DNA from: Microcyclospora pomicola
Taxonomy: Eukaryota; Ascomycota; Dothideomycetes; Capnodiales
Direction: 5' to 3'
Assembly (NCBI GenBank): GCA_002786065.1
Contig: NHNY01000014.1
Coordinates: 1 to 64,000, forward strand
DNA length: 64,000 nt
Shown here piece after piece: positions 10,569 through 21,084 of this stretch. Position 1 is the first letter of the stretch. Every line of letters starts with the position of its first letter. The notes beneath the pieces were generated by a model. The model was not told the origin of the DNA. It saw nothing but the letters and a program-made list of their open reading frames with translations, and did not search any database. Made by a program: the position numbers and the translations under genes.

Positions 10569-11864
10569 ATGCCGGCGCTCAAGGGGTGCCTTAGGGCCCT
10601 CAAGCAAACGACCTTATTTCGATATCTTTATGCTGCGTTTAGACCTAACTTCCCTTCTCCCAGCGATGAGACTATGGAGGCCGAGATCGTATTGCAAAAG
10701 CCGACTGATGATACCACTGCGAAGCAGACCACCCATCAATGTGTGGCATGCTTGACTGAGTACGAGGATCTGTATGCCTGTTTACGCAAACCCTGCCCAC
10801 AATGTCAGACCTTCTTTTGCGGGGACTGCTTGCGCTCCATGTTCACAGCTGCCGTCACAGACCCAGCGCGGATGCCGCCACGATGCTGTCAACCCCTACA
10901 ACTCTACACGGCCATCGATCTGCTCACAGACCAGGAGGCGTCCCAATACCGGAGCAAGTTCGAAGAGTGGATTACGAGGGATAAGCTTTATTGCCCCAAG
11001 CCAGCCTGCTCCGCTTTCGTGCCTTCAACAATAGTCTCGACCGCCGTGGTAGATCCACTTACACAACAGCTGGATGTCGAATGCCCGAGATGCTCCACAT
11101 CCATTTGCATCACTTGCAAAGATGTGAGTCATACAGGATATTGCGAACGAACGCGAGAACGACAGGAGAAGGCCATGCTTGCAAGGTATGGCTACAAGCA
11201 GTGCCCGTGCTGCCGTCAAGGTGTTGTGAAGATGTTTGGCTGCGACCACATGCTGTGTCTATGTGGCGCACACTTCTGCTGGGAATGTCTGGAGCCGATC
11301 GATACATGTGAGGGCTGCGGCGAAAATGATGATGGTGAGCTTGAAGTTGATGTGTCAGGAGAGAAGGATGATGATGATCAAGGTGATGATGGAAGCTCAG
11401 GGTCAACAACAACATTGACATTTGGCCATGGTCGCGCCTCCATTTTTGGAAGTCAACCTCAACGACGGGAACAACGCGTGAACTTGGACGCAGGTGGCAG
11501 TGAGAGATGGGAGCATGACGAGGACGTTGACTTCGGCAATGAGCCTGCGGAGCAGACATATACTCACGTGTGGGAGTGTCACCACGCCTTCGAGACTTTC
11601 ACGCACCCTGCCGAAGAGTACAACCATGGTGATCTCACTCGGATGGAATGTAATCGCTGCTTCCGCAAGATCGTGCCGGCTCCGACACCACCAAAGCACG
11701 GTAGCGTTTCGGTGGGCAGCCAAGATGTGGGTGCGACGCCGAGCAGTCAGCTTGCAGCACTGAAGAGAAGCATGCTGGCCGAAGAACAGCAGATCCATGA
11801 GCAGGCTTGGGAGTGTAGTGATTGCAGAATCATGATGTGCGTGGACTGCAAAAACGTCGTATAG
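10569..11864 (+). CDS. RBR-type (RING-IBR-RING) E3 ubiquitin ligase
   Basis: This single-exon gene encodes 431 aa from the ATG at 10569. The frame is open slightly further upstream, but only non-ATG codons occur there. RING1 starts near residue 58 (C-V-A-C ... C-P-Q-C ... C-G-D-C). The IBR is in the middle, and RING2 contains CPCC, then FGCDHMLC, then FCWEC. By analogy with Parkin and HHARI, Cys225 in FGCDHM is the catalytic residue that forms the thioester with ubiquitin. After an Asp/Glu-rich linker (about 253-285) comes an unusual C-terminal part with W-E-C-x2-H, C-x2-C, then W-E-C-x2-C and C-x2-C, likely a further zinc-binding module. The substrate is unknown. It is the first gene right of the transposon fossils and is itself not RIP-damaged. 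Confidence 0.88.
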   Translation: MPALKGCLRALKQTTLFRYLYAAFRPNFPSPSDETMEAEIVLQKPTDDTTAKQTTHQCVACLTEYEDLYACLRKPCPQCQTFFCGDCLRSMFTAAVTDPARMPPRCCQPLQLYTAIDLLTDQEASQYRSKFEEWITRDKLYCPKPACSAFVPSTIVSTAVVDPLTQQLDVECPRCSTSICITCKDVSHTGYCERTRERQEKAMLARYGYKQCPCCRQGVVKMFGCDHMLCLCGAHFCWECLEPIDTCEGCGENDDGELEVDVSGEKDDDDQGDDGSSGSTTTLTFGHGRASIFGSQPQRREQRVNLDAGGSERWEHDEDVDFGNEPAEQTYTHVWECHHAFETFTHPAEEYNHGDLTRMECNRCFRKIVPAPTPPKHGSVSVGSQDVGATPSSQLAALKRSMLAEEQQIHEQAWECSDCRIMMCVDCKNVV

Positions 11865-12531
11865 AGGATCCCGTCCATGATGTAACGAAGAGGTAATCAA
11901 TACCACAGTCCGAGACGCGTGGCGTGCCTGAATTGTGTCTTGTCATATGTTATATCATTCCAGAACCGCGACTGATGAGTGAACACCCATATCCGCATTT
12001 TCAGCGCCAAGAAGATCTGCAGTCGTGCTTCCACCTCATGCGGCATGATGCCACACTGACGCTGCATCGATCGAGAAGTCTTGGTGAGTGTGTACACACG
12101 AGTCCACACGGACAAGGGTTGTGCTTCGTGTTCGTGTCCCGTTATCGCTTCCTATAGCATCGCTACTTCAACTTATGGGTCCTCCTTCCCGGGTCGAGTA
12201 AGCGTTTCACATGACATGCGTACCTGTCTGGCACGGTGCATTCCGTATCTGGTATCTGAAGAGCATCAAACAATAGGAATCGTCTCTAGCACCGGACCTT
12301 TGCATTTCGCCCTCGATTGGTTCAAGCAAAGGCATGATCCCCAACGAGCAGCGTGGTGACAACGCGCGAATGCATCGAATCAGCAAGGCGAAGTCCTTGA
12401 TGGAGAGTATGATACTTCGTTCAACTTAGTAAGGCCAGTCATCAGCTGGTGAATGTTTCCAGATATGGTCGACCAACCTGCCGAAGGTATTTGAGGACAA
12501 AGATGGGAGTCTTGGGTCTGGTAATATGATA
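11865..12531. other. Convergent 3' region between RBR ligase and topoisomerase III
   Basis: This 667-bp stretch lies between two convergent genes. Short open frames on both strands lack conserved content. I see only presumed 3' UTRs. Confidence 0.5.
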
Positions 12532-14666
12532 TCAACCATTTTGGTTGAGAACATATTGACGGACGGAATCATGCAGCACGCCCATGCGGTTCTGTGTTCG
12601 CAGGTACACAGTACGATACTGCTCGATCGTCTCGCGCACGACCTCACCTCGTGTTTTGCGTCCGTCGCAGATGGCTTTCATCTTCAACTCCATCTGACAG
12701 TACGTTAGCAATGGTCCACATCAGAGAGGAAAGCGGTCCACGAACCTCTTTACGCAAGAACGGTTTTGCGAGACTGATTTCATGCCCGATGTTGTCCGAG
12801 CCCACCACGAGCGCCACCCCAAGCGTCGTTGGGATGAATTCTTTGACACCATTGGCACCACTTGAGGGACCAGAATTGGCTCTGCCGCCACGTCCGCGAC
12901 CACGTCCACGCCCGCCGCCACGACCACGGCCCCCATCTTGGTTGCCATGGGCTGAATCGTCGTAGTCTGCTGCATCAGCGCCGGATTGGCCGCCTCGCCC
13001 GCCTCCTCGCGATCTGGTCGTGACATATTGCCTCTCTTGCACTTTGGCAATGTGCTCAGCCATTGTCGCATCTGTGCCTATCCCATTGGCGTCCATCAAC
13101 CCGATAAGCTCTGGCTCGGTCAAATAACCTGGCGGACCTGTCTTGCCATCATACATGCGTGCCTCGGTCGGCTCAAAGGTCTCACCCTCACGGAACTCTG
13201 GGAGCTCCTGGCTACTGGTCCACTTATCATATGGATAAACGTCGAGGTAGTTCCTCTCTAGCACTGTCAGTCCGGTAGCTTTGAAGTCTTCTGCACCATA
13301 GAGCATTTTGATCTCGGTCATCGATCCTCGAGCGTCTTGGCTGCAACATGCTAGGAATCTTCTCACGACAAACTCGTGTACTTGTTTCTCGTCTGAACTG
13401 AGCTGGGTGGGGTTCACAAAATTGACAGGATGAATAGGTGGGTGGGCTTTATCGTTGTTGCGGCCATTACGGGGAGCGGAAAACCCGCCATTGACTATAC
13501 CTTGAGCAAACTGTGCCCAAGCACCACCCTGCGTCTGCTTTTGGCACAGTGCCTGCAAGTTCATGTCCTTGTCAAATTGGTCGGTCTCGGTGCGAGGATA
13601 ACTGATCCAACCTTTGTTGTAGAGATCTTCGGCGACTCTCATCGCCCTCTGGCTGTCCATGCGTAAGAAACGGCTGGCGCATTTCTGTAACTCGACTGTG
13701 GTAAGTGGTAGAGGCTTCCACTTACTCGTGGGTCGGGTGTGTACTTTTGTGATCTTGGCAAGTTTAGCTTGTAGGCATCGCTCGTATAGAATGACGACTG
13801 CCATTCGGTCGAACAAATGACTTCTTGACCAGTGGAAATTGACCTTGATCCCACTCTTTTCATGCATAACGTTGATCCCCCAAAACGTCTCGGGTATGAA
13901 GTTGCGCACGCGAAAATATCGATCGACGACGAAACCAAGAGTCGGAAATTGACAGCCACCGTAACTCACCACCTGGCCTCGACCAGTATCAGGGTTGGAA
14001 GGAAGTAAATTTTGGATACTTAACGTCAACTGTCGCGTGAAACTGGCGCCGATGCGTAGATCCAGTTCAATGCGTGAAGCTACGGCACTGGACTGCTTCT
14101 CGTCCAGCGGGATCGGGTTGCGCGCTGCATTCACGACATGGTTACGCTCGATGTTCGAGAATCGGGCACGCACGGTCTTGCCCGGCTGTCTGAAGATCTG
14201 ATTGCCCTTGGTCGCCACATCGCGGATCTCGGTGCCGATGTTCTCTCCCTCGCGATCACAATCCGTCCAGATGTACAGGATCTGCGCGTAGCGGGCTTGC
14301 TGCTCGATGTTGTCGGCGATGGGCTTCTTGTCCGTGTCGACGTACGCTACGATGTTGGCCTCGAAGAGCGAAATGGGGTCGCACGACGCCCAGCTCTTGT
14401 ACTGCGAGTCGAAGTCCTGGCTGACGAGGTGGCCCAGGACTGAGGTCATCGTCACATCACATCGTCCCCATGTCGGGAATTCATATTGGAACTCGTAGTT
14501 CTTGGTGTATTGGGCCCCTCGGACACTCCGCTGCACGAATGTAAGTGGCGGGTTTATGAAGCACGGCAAACATCGGCAGACATACAGTATTGACCGCACC
14601 TCCGCCAAGATGATTTGCGACAGCTTTGGCGATGGACGGCTTTTCGGCCACGCACAGCACCTTCAT
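12532..14666 (-). CDS. TOP3: DNA topoisomerase III (type IA)
   Basis: The model has three exons: 14586-14666, 12746-14530 and 12532-12693 (introns of 55 and 52 bp, GTATGT...CAG and GTTCGT...CAG), giving 675 aa. The enzyme passes single strands and works with RecQ helicase and Rmi1 to dissolve recombination intermediates. The TOPRIM domain starts at the N-terminus (E-K-P-S-I-A) and includes the DCDREGENIG metal-binding motif. The catalytic tyrosine is Tyr338 in SYPRTETDQ. The late motif MDANGIGTDAT is present. Between it and the conserved EFIPTTLG/LAKPFLRKE block sits a Gly/Arg-rich (RGG-like) insert of about 45 residues. The last exon carries the conserved MELKMKAI...EQYR segment. The protein ends soon after, so it lacks the long zinc-finger tail of animal TOP3A, as in yeast. 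It lies head-to-tail behind ERG24. Confidence 0.93.
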
Positions 14667-15050
14667 CCTGTTGTCGATGCATGAGGATATGCCGTGCAGA
14701 GCTCTGTCAAATCACTGATCTCGTAGGCTCTGCACCGGTAGTTGTGGACAGCAGAAAACGCGTCTTGATTGGAAGTGCATAGCTGACTAAGTGAGCATGA
14801 CACGCTAGCACGTGATATCCTTTCTATTGCACATCAAGGGTGAACTCCATTCTCACCTCAGCAGTGAACTCGTCGCCAGCCTATGTGATTCCGATGACCA
14901 CATTTTGCAATTGGAAATCTACGTACATGAGATGGCAGGTGACCTCTGTTGAAAGAGCAGACTTTTCCGAAGATACTATCATACATAGATGCACACCTCC
15001 CGTCGGACTGTTTCAGAGCACCGACTAGTGCGATTGAGCCACGAACCACC
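14667..15050. other. Intergenic: TOP3 promoter and ERG24 3' end
   Basis: This 384-bp stretch separates two same-strand genes. Open frames here are shadows. I see no distinct motif. Confidence 0.5.
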
Positions 15051-16707
15051 TCAGTAGATACCAGGGAGGATTCTCCACTTGACTTGCTTGCAGTAAGCAT
15101 CCCAATCCGCACCATACTTTCGCCGACACTTCTGCTCATCTCGTCTCTCACGGTGCATGAGCAGGATGGCGAAGTAGAGCATGTAGAAGTATGTGATGGG
15201 GATCGCATAGCCAGCCATACCATCCGTAGTGACAAGTCGAGACCCAGGATGCAGCATACTTGGAGTCAGTTTGTATCCGGCGGCAAGCGTTGGTAGACAG
15301 TATGCCCATGACATGACCCAGTCGCCAAGATAGTTGATATGCCGAGCCGTGCCCCACCAGCCAGACGTGAGGAGGCGAGACCCTGCAGCAGTTTCAATGT
15401 ACTTGAGGTGCGCAACTTTGGGATCGTTCGGATTGGTGCGAAACACGTTCTTCTCGTTGTTGCTGGCGCGGAAGATGTAGTAGCCTGTCAGCTGAACTCC
15501 AAGGATCAAAGTGACATAGAGAGGACCAAGCATGACTGGATGCACACTTAGGTATCGGGCTTGCAGAGAGTAGGTGAAAGGCACCCAGACGATATCGCCG
15601 AATGCGAGCATGAAACCGAAGCCGTCCGTGGTAAGATCCATGGTGGTAAGAATGGCAGGTTCCATGTATAGAGCGTCAAAGACGTAGACAGCTTGGCTGA
15701 CCGTGACCATGACTGCAGACTTGTGTCAGTTAGAGACGATCTAGAGAACTCAGAGGACTTACGCATTGAGTCAGTAATGTAGCCATACGACTTGTACTGC
15801 TTGGCGACAAATGCCAGGTCGAGAATGATCCAGCCGAGGAGGCCAGGTCGCATCTCCATGAAGGCCTTGATGTCGACCTCACCAACAAGAGGCAGCGTGA
15901 TGCGAGGATTCAGCTCGCGTCCAATGTACCAATCGTAAATAACATTTCCGCTGTGACCACCTGCAGCCAACTCGCGCTGCTCTGCATTGCCACGCTTGAC
16001 GGAGAAAGAAGTGAGGTAGACATAGTTGGCGAGCGCATATGCGATCAGGATGTTGCTGGTGAGCAATTGGATGTAGTTTCGGTTGATGAAGGTCCAGACA
16101 GGAAAGTCTGGGCCAAGCATCCATGTGCCGAGGGCACAGATCGCGATGGTGACCAGCGAGGAGGTGAAGGCTAGTTCACGTCAGTATCATGGTTCCCGTC
16201 ATGGTATTGCGCAGAACCGACCATTGAACCGGTACTTCAGCTTTCCACCAGTACGGAGCTCTGTTCCTTGGACCTCATGCGCGGGCAAGACTGCGTAGAG
16301 CAGGAAGCTGAGCGCGTACCAACTCAATGCGCCCAACGCGCCCTCGAGAGTGATCAACCCTGAAAAGCCAGGCCAGCCTACATCCTTGGCCAATGTGTCC
16401 AGCGCATGTTGCCAGCCAGATTTGGAAGAGTAGATGGGCGGAGTGAACAGCTTCGAAGGAGATAGCAGAGATGGCGCTGGGCAGCCGGAGACATCGTTGC
16501 AGAGGAAGGCGAATGCGTAGCAGGCGATCGGAAGGCCGAAAGAAATCAGCGCTGCACCGATGCTATATGAGAACAGCGATTGTTAGCAGAGTCGCGTGGT
16601 GGTTGCGCATGAATTGCAGTAAGTACGTACGGGCCACCAAACTCGTAGCCGTGAGCTTCTTCGACAACTGGCTTCGGTGCTTTCGCGACCGTCTTCTTGG
16701 GCGCCAT
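15051..16707 (-). CDS. ERG24: Delta(14)-sterol reductase (sterol C-14 reductase)
   Basis: The model has four exons: 16631-16707, 16222-16562, 15763-16170 and 15051-15712 (introns of 68, 51 and 50 bp), giving 495 aa. It reduces the C14=C15 double bond left by Cyp51 in ergosterol synthesis, using NADPH in the ER membrane. The N-terminus reads MAPKK, then HGYEFGGPIGA, typical of fungal ERG24. Several hydrophobic spans follow. The ERG4/ERG24 signature LLTSGWWGTARHINYLGDW lies near the C-terminus, together with the basic segment RRDEQKCRRKYG and the terminal PGIY. ERG4 (C-24(28) reductase) is the closest alternative, but the N-terminal block and ending favour ERG24. This enzyme is the target of morpholine fungicides. 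It shares a 500-bp divergent promoter with the GNAT gene. Confidence 0.92.
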
Positions 16708-17207
16708 GGTGATACAGGATGTGGGCGTTGCTGTCAACGACAACAGGAGGTGTTGTTTATGTAGTGTCCTCCACTGTGCGATGTCGTACCACAAAAACAG
16801 CCACTATGATGCGCAGAACCCTGAATCAAGCTAGCGCCACAGGAGGAAGTGACGGGAAGCTTGGGCCATGTTCGATTCACGTTCCGAAATGTTACCTCAG
16901 GTAGGTAGTAGTCATGACTCTCTTGGCTGGGGCTGAACTGCACCCGTCCGTCAGCGTATAGCAAAGGATGCACAAATACGATCCACTGACGCAGATCGTC
17001 CGCCGCTGAGTGGTCCATGTAATAGAGCTCTCTTCCGTCTTCACACAGCAGCAAGACGCCAATCGTTTCTTTATTTGTCAACGTAAGGTACTATTTTATA
17101 AGCAACGCCCTGCAACTCTCCTGCTCCAAGTCCACACTGCCTGGCTTCTTACTTTCCAACTCGAGCAATCCCAAGAAAAGCGCTTTTTCGTATCACACTC
17201 TCCCAAC
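16708..17207. promoter_or_regulatory. Divergent promoter region, ERG24 / GNAT
   Basis: This is the 500-bp gap between start codons of two divergent genes. It contains no supported open frame. I did not find an unambiguous sterol-response element. A pyrimidine-rich stretch lies just before the GNAT start. Confidence 0.45.
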
Positions 17208-17855
17208 ATGCCGTACGAAGTCGCAGTCGCCGACGACGCCGACCTGAAGCGGCTCTTCACCATCGCGTCCGAGGCCTTCAACACCAATGAGCCCTTCTGG
17301 GACACGATCTACCCGGGCCACGACACGGACGCCGGCCGCGACACCGGAGCCGCGCGCTTCCTCCTGGCCACACGCACCGAGCCGTGGACCAAGTTCGTCA
17401 AGGCCTTCGATCCCGCGACCGGCGAGATCGTCGGTATGGCCAAGTGGAACATCTTCCGCGGCCAGGTGCCGGAGTACGTGCAGGACCCGACGAACCACTG
17501 GCGCTCGGAGACGGACCGATTGATCGCCAGGCTCAAGGGGAAGGAGATGCTGGAGTCGCGCAACGCGTATATCCAGCAGACCGGGGCTGAGCTGGTGTCG
17601 CTGGACATCCTCGCGATCGACCCGAAGTTTCAGCGAAAGGGCGTCGGCGGCCTACTGGTCAAGTGGGGGACGGACGAGGCGGACCGCCAGGGGGTTGAGA
17701 CGGTGGTGGAGAGCAGCGTCTTCGGGAAAGGACTGTACCTCAAGCATGGGTTTGAGTTCCAGAGAGATGTGGTGCTCACGAATCCACCAGAAGGGCAGCA
17801 TTTGCCTACAACCGGGTTTGCGTGGCTGGTAAGGCCGAAGCAGAGCGCCACATGA
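17208..17855 (+). CDS. GNAT-family N-acetyltransferase
   Basis: This single exon encodes 215 aa from the ATG at 17208. The fold shows an N-terminal 'D-A-D-L-K-R-L' helix start, a central 'GEIVGMAKWNI' strand, then 'VSLDILAIDPKFQRKGVG', which carries the acetyl-CoA-binding Q/R-x-x-G-x-G loop, and finally 'GLYLKHGFE'. This is the pattern of small fungal GNAT enzymes that act on amines or other small molecules; the acceptor cannot be told from sequence. The gene is notably GC-rich and uses C/G-ending codons more than its neighbours. It is convergent with the PXB/DUF3818 gene. Confidence 0.85.
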   Translation: MPYEVAVADDADLKRLFTIASEAFNTNEPFWDTIYPGHDTDAGRDTGAARFLLATRTEPWTKFVKAFDPATGEIVGMAKWNIFRGQVPEYVQDPTNHWRSETDRLIARLKGKEMLESRNAYIQQTGAELVSLDILAIDPKFQRKGVGGLLVKWGTDEADRQGVETVVESSVFGKGLYLKHGFEFQRDVVLTNPPEGQHLPTTGFAWLVRPKQSAT

Positions 17856-18130
17856 GGCAGCGGCAGGTCATAGTTCAAACGCTCGTTATGAATCAAAGTT
17901 ACGGCATAGTATAGAAATGACGCACGCTTTGGATTATTCAGGATGCTCGGGTACAATAGAGGTTATGCTGGTTTGCCACCTTGGCTTTCAGATGGTCTCA
18001 TCTCAAAGCGTTGCTTCTAGGATGATCATCACCCCATTCATATCTACGCAGCTTTTTATGTGATATGCTGCGTCAATTTATCAATATGCGCTCGTCTAGT
18101 CAGTCGTGAAGAGCACCCGTCCCGAGATAC

Positions 18131-20158
18131 TCAGGTCTCCCCTCCAATCAGCCCACGAAACCTCTCCGCAAACAGCTTCAGCGTGACGTCCATTGCCGGC
18201 ATATCAGCCATCCTCATTTTCTGCTCCCCTTGCAGCCCGGTCTTGACAGTGCTGCCGTCGACATCCTTTCTGCCTTCATCTTTCACACTGCTGCTCGCTC
18301 CGCTTCTGACTTGTCCCTGTTCCGTTGCGGGCGTGATCAAAGTCTGATCGAGGAGTTGTTGCCATCTGGCGAGGAAAGCCCCAGGTCCATACGGTGTCTT
18401 TTGAGTGCGCTTGATCACTGCACCAATCCGAGCGGCGGAGGCTTCGTGCAGATCATGGAGGTACTTCGAGTATGCATCCAGTTCTTTCAGCACATCACTG
18501 CGATCTTTCTCGGGGAGTTTGGCGAAGATGTCTTCTAGCTGTCCACCGATCTTGCTCGAACTGGACTCTCGCTTGAACATCGCTGCAGCTTGCATGACGT
18601 AGTCTTTCCACCATCCCATAATCTCCTTTCCATTCTTTGCTACTTGATGCAAGAATTTGTGGCAATTGGCTTGATGTCGGTGCAGCAGATCGACATAGTC
18701 TTCCACTGACGGGAGCTTCTCTTCGCCCTTGGGTCCAGAGGGCTTCGACATCTTGAGCATATCACTTAGGAACTGCTCGAAATCCCAGACAGTATCCGAC
18801 AGATTGACAGCTTTGTGCACTTCTCGAATCATCGGGGTATAGGCATCGACTCCGTCCCTGACTGCTGTAGTAAGATGATCCGGGTTTCGCTTGCACATCA
18901 CACGCACAATCTCAATTCGATCCCGAATGGCAAGGTTGAGAGATAAGTATTCGAGTGCTTTCGAGTGTTGTGCTTCGTTGAGCTCCGTCGATTGCGGTGA
19001 TAATGAGAGGATGACGGCCACAATGGACATGTTACCATCGCGACTTTGCCTACGGCACTCGAGGTGCTCTTCACGACTCCGCGTAATCCAATCTTTCAGC
19101 TCAGTCAAGACAGGCTTGGGTGGTCCGTCTTTGTCTTTCTCAATCTTGTCTGATCGCTTCTTGAGCTCGCGCTTGTCCCATCCCAGAACCTGGGAGATGA
19201 TCCTGGTGTCATCATTAGCAAGTAACTCCAATAGACCGTGTTTGTCGGGGTTAGACGTACTGTTGCATCAAGTTCATTCCCTCGTCGGCACCGCTGCTTA
19301 GGCCTAGCCAATTGGTCACACTCGCGACACTGACTTTGGCCAAAACAACTCTCATCATAGCACCAATCATGGTAGCCACATTCCCAATCTTGAGGGTCTG
19401 TCTCACGATTGCGTAAGGGATGAGCATGTGGACATTCTCAATCATGCGTATCAGTGTCGGTCCTTCCGGGGAGAGCACCAAAGTATAGTGCATCAACGAA
19501 GCAAGACTGTCATGCGGTTCTACGGTCAGCACTACTTCCTAGGACCCAAGATGTAACGAAGGACTCGGGAAGTCAGACCAACCTACTTCACAACGACGAA
19601 CTCATGCATGGCCTGCACAAGGCTCTCATGCTGCGTGAGATCATTTGTCTCCTCTGCCTTTGCAAAAAGCCTATCAATCAAATCCCCGTACACCATCTCT
19701 TGCAGACAATCCCTCCAAGCCGTGAGGACATCACTCGGGTCCTGCACATCATATTCTCGCTTCTCCTTAAGCTCGATCTTCTCGACGCCATCTAGTGCCG
19801 CTCTTGCAGGATACTCGAGCAATGCGCTGATAGCAGTCGCCAGAGTCTTCCTCACACCGAGTATGCCTTTATCGTAGCTTTCACTGAGCTCTGCCGAAGC
19901 AAGGTCTGTGATGAGATCCTCGACTTGTGTCTGCCAGAATGCCGGCGTCACGTCTCTGAGCCCCGGAAGTGTGAGGGCGAATTTGGAAAGGAGGGTTTGC
20001 AGGATCGGGGACGAGGATGATTTGCTTGTGTCTTGGAAAGGCGCGCCATAGCTCTTAATGGTCTCGGGCGATTTGAAGGCCTCGATCTCGGCGTAGGTCT
20101 CGGAATGGGTCAGAATGTCGTACAGAGCATGGGTCTGATCGGAAGTCAGGGTCGCCAT
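18131..20158 (-). CDS. PXB / DUF3818 domain protein (Lec1/Ypr097w-like, no PX domain)
   Basis: The model has three exons: 19587-20158, 19261-19506 and 18131-19202 (introns of 80 and 58 bp), giving 629 aa. The N-terminus, starting MATLTSDQTHALYDIL, resembles the PX-associated PXB domain. The middle part (SLMHYTLVLSPEGPTLIRM, then MNLMQQIISQVLGWDKREL) and the C-terminal half match the DUF3818 region of fungal PX-associated proteins. The yeast relative Ypr097w (Lec1) has a PX domain between these parts and affects sterol distribution at lipid droplets and the cell cortex. Here I see no PX domain in the linker. The helical, charged C-terminal half suggests a peripheral membrane protein. Role by homology only. 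Confidence 0.72.
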
Positions 20159-21084
20159 TGTGTCCTGATGGTGTGAAGTGTGTGGAACTTAGGTTCGCTA
20201 CATAGACCAAGTCAAGGAGATCTAGATTCTGCTACCATAGATGTATATCGATATAGACCACGAGTAAGGTATCCCGCCTATGTAGATCATGTATGCCCCT
20301 TCATCATGTGAAAGCGGCAGGTGGAAGGCGGGGACCTTTACTGTATGACGCAGAGCCCCAACAACTTCAATGCACTCACTGTACATGTGTCGATTTCACC
20401 AAATAGTACGAAGATCATAATGCCCGGGAAGATCAGTACTCGGATCTTGATCAAGAAACAAGTGAAGCGGAACCTGGTGAATGCCTAGGCGTGGTTTCTG
20501 CTTGCTGTAACCAGAAATGTTTAGGGCACCTGAAGACCATCGCATAATGCTCATGATCGAGCAAGACAAGTGGCTAGGGACCCAGGTAGCAGGTACCTAG
20601 CTAAACGACTCTTAAGGATTCCGATATATTTCAAGCCGGCGCTGGCTGTTCGGCCTGCTTCCCGATCAACACACAACGCCCACACCAGTCGGGCCAATCT
20701 GGATAGAAAGATCGAAGATTGCGCGGAGCCTAATCGTGCTGTTGAATACGCGTGCACGGCAGACGTAATGGCACTGAATCCTGATGCGCGCCTTGCCACA
20801 TCCGTACTCTACCGTACGGATCAGAGCCGCACGTGCACCCTTCTCCATACCAACTCCGCCTTCCTATACGTACACATTCTGGCTATGACAAGCTTCCTCC
20901 AATCCTGGGGAACTCCATGTATGAGAGGTAGGTGAAGTCTCTGCCCATCTTCTTTTCCTTTCATCTATCTCTCTCGCCTGACATTGAACTCGTCCAATGT
21001 CACCGCACGAAACACGCCAGGATGATCACTGAGCCCCACCATCTCTGCTCTCGCTCTGCTCGCAGAGGATAGACCGGCGGCAGC
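20159..21084. promoter_or_regulatory. Divergent promoter region, PXB/DUF3818 gene / P4-ATPase
   Basis: This 926-bp gap lies between divergent genes. Open frames around 20551-20935 occur on both strands without conserved content and are taken as chance. The segment from 20930 is pyrimidine-rich and probably forms the P4-ATPase core promoter and leader. Confidence 0.45.
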
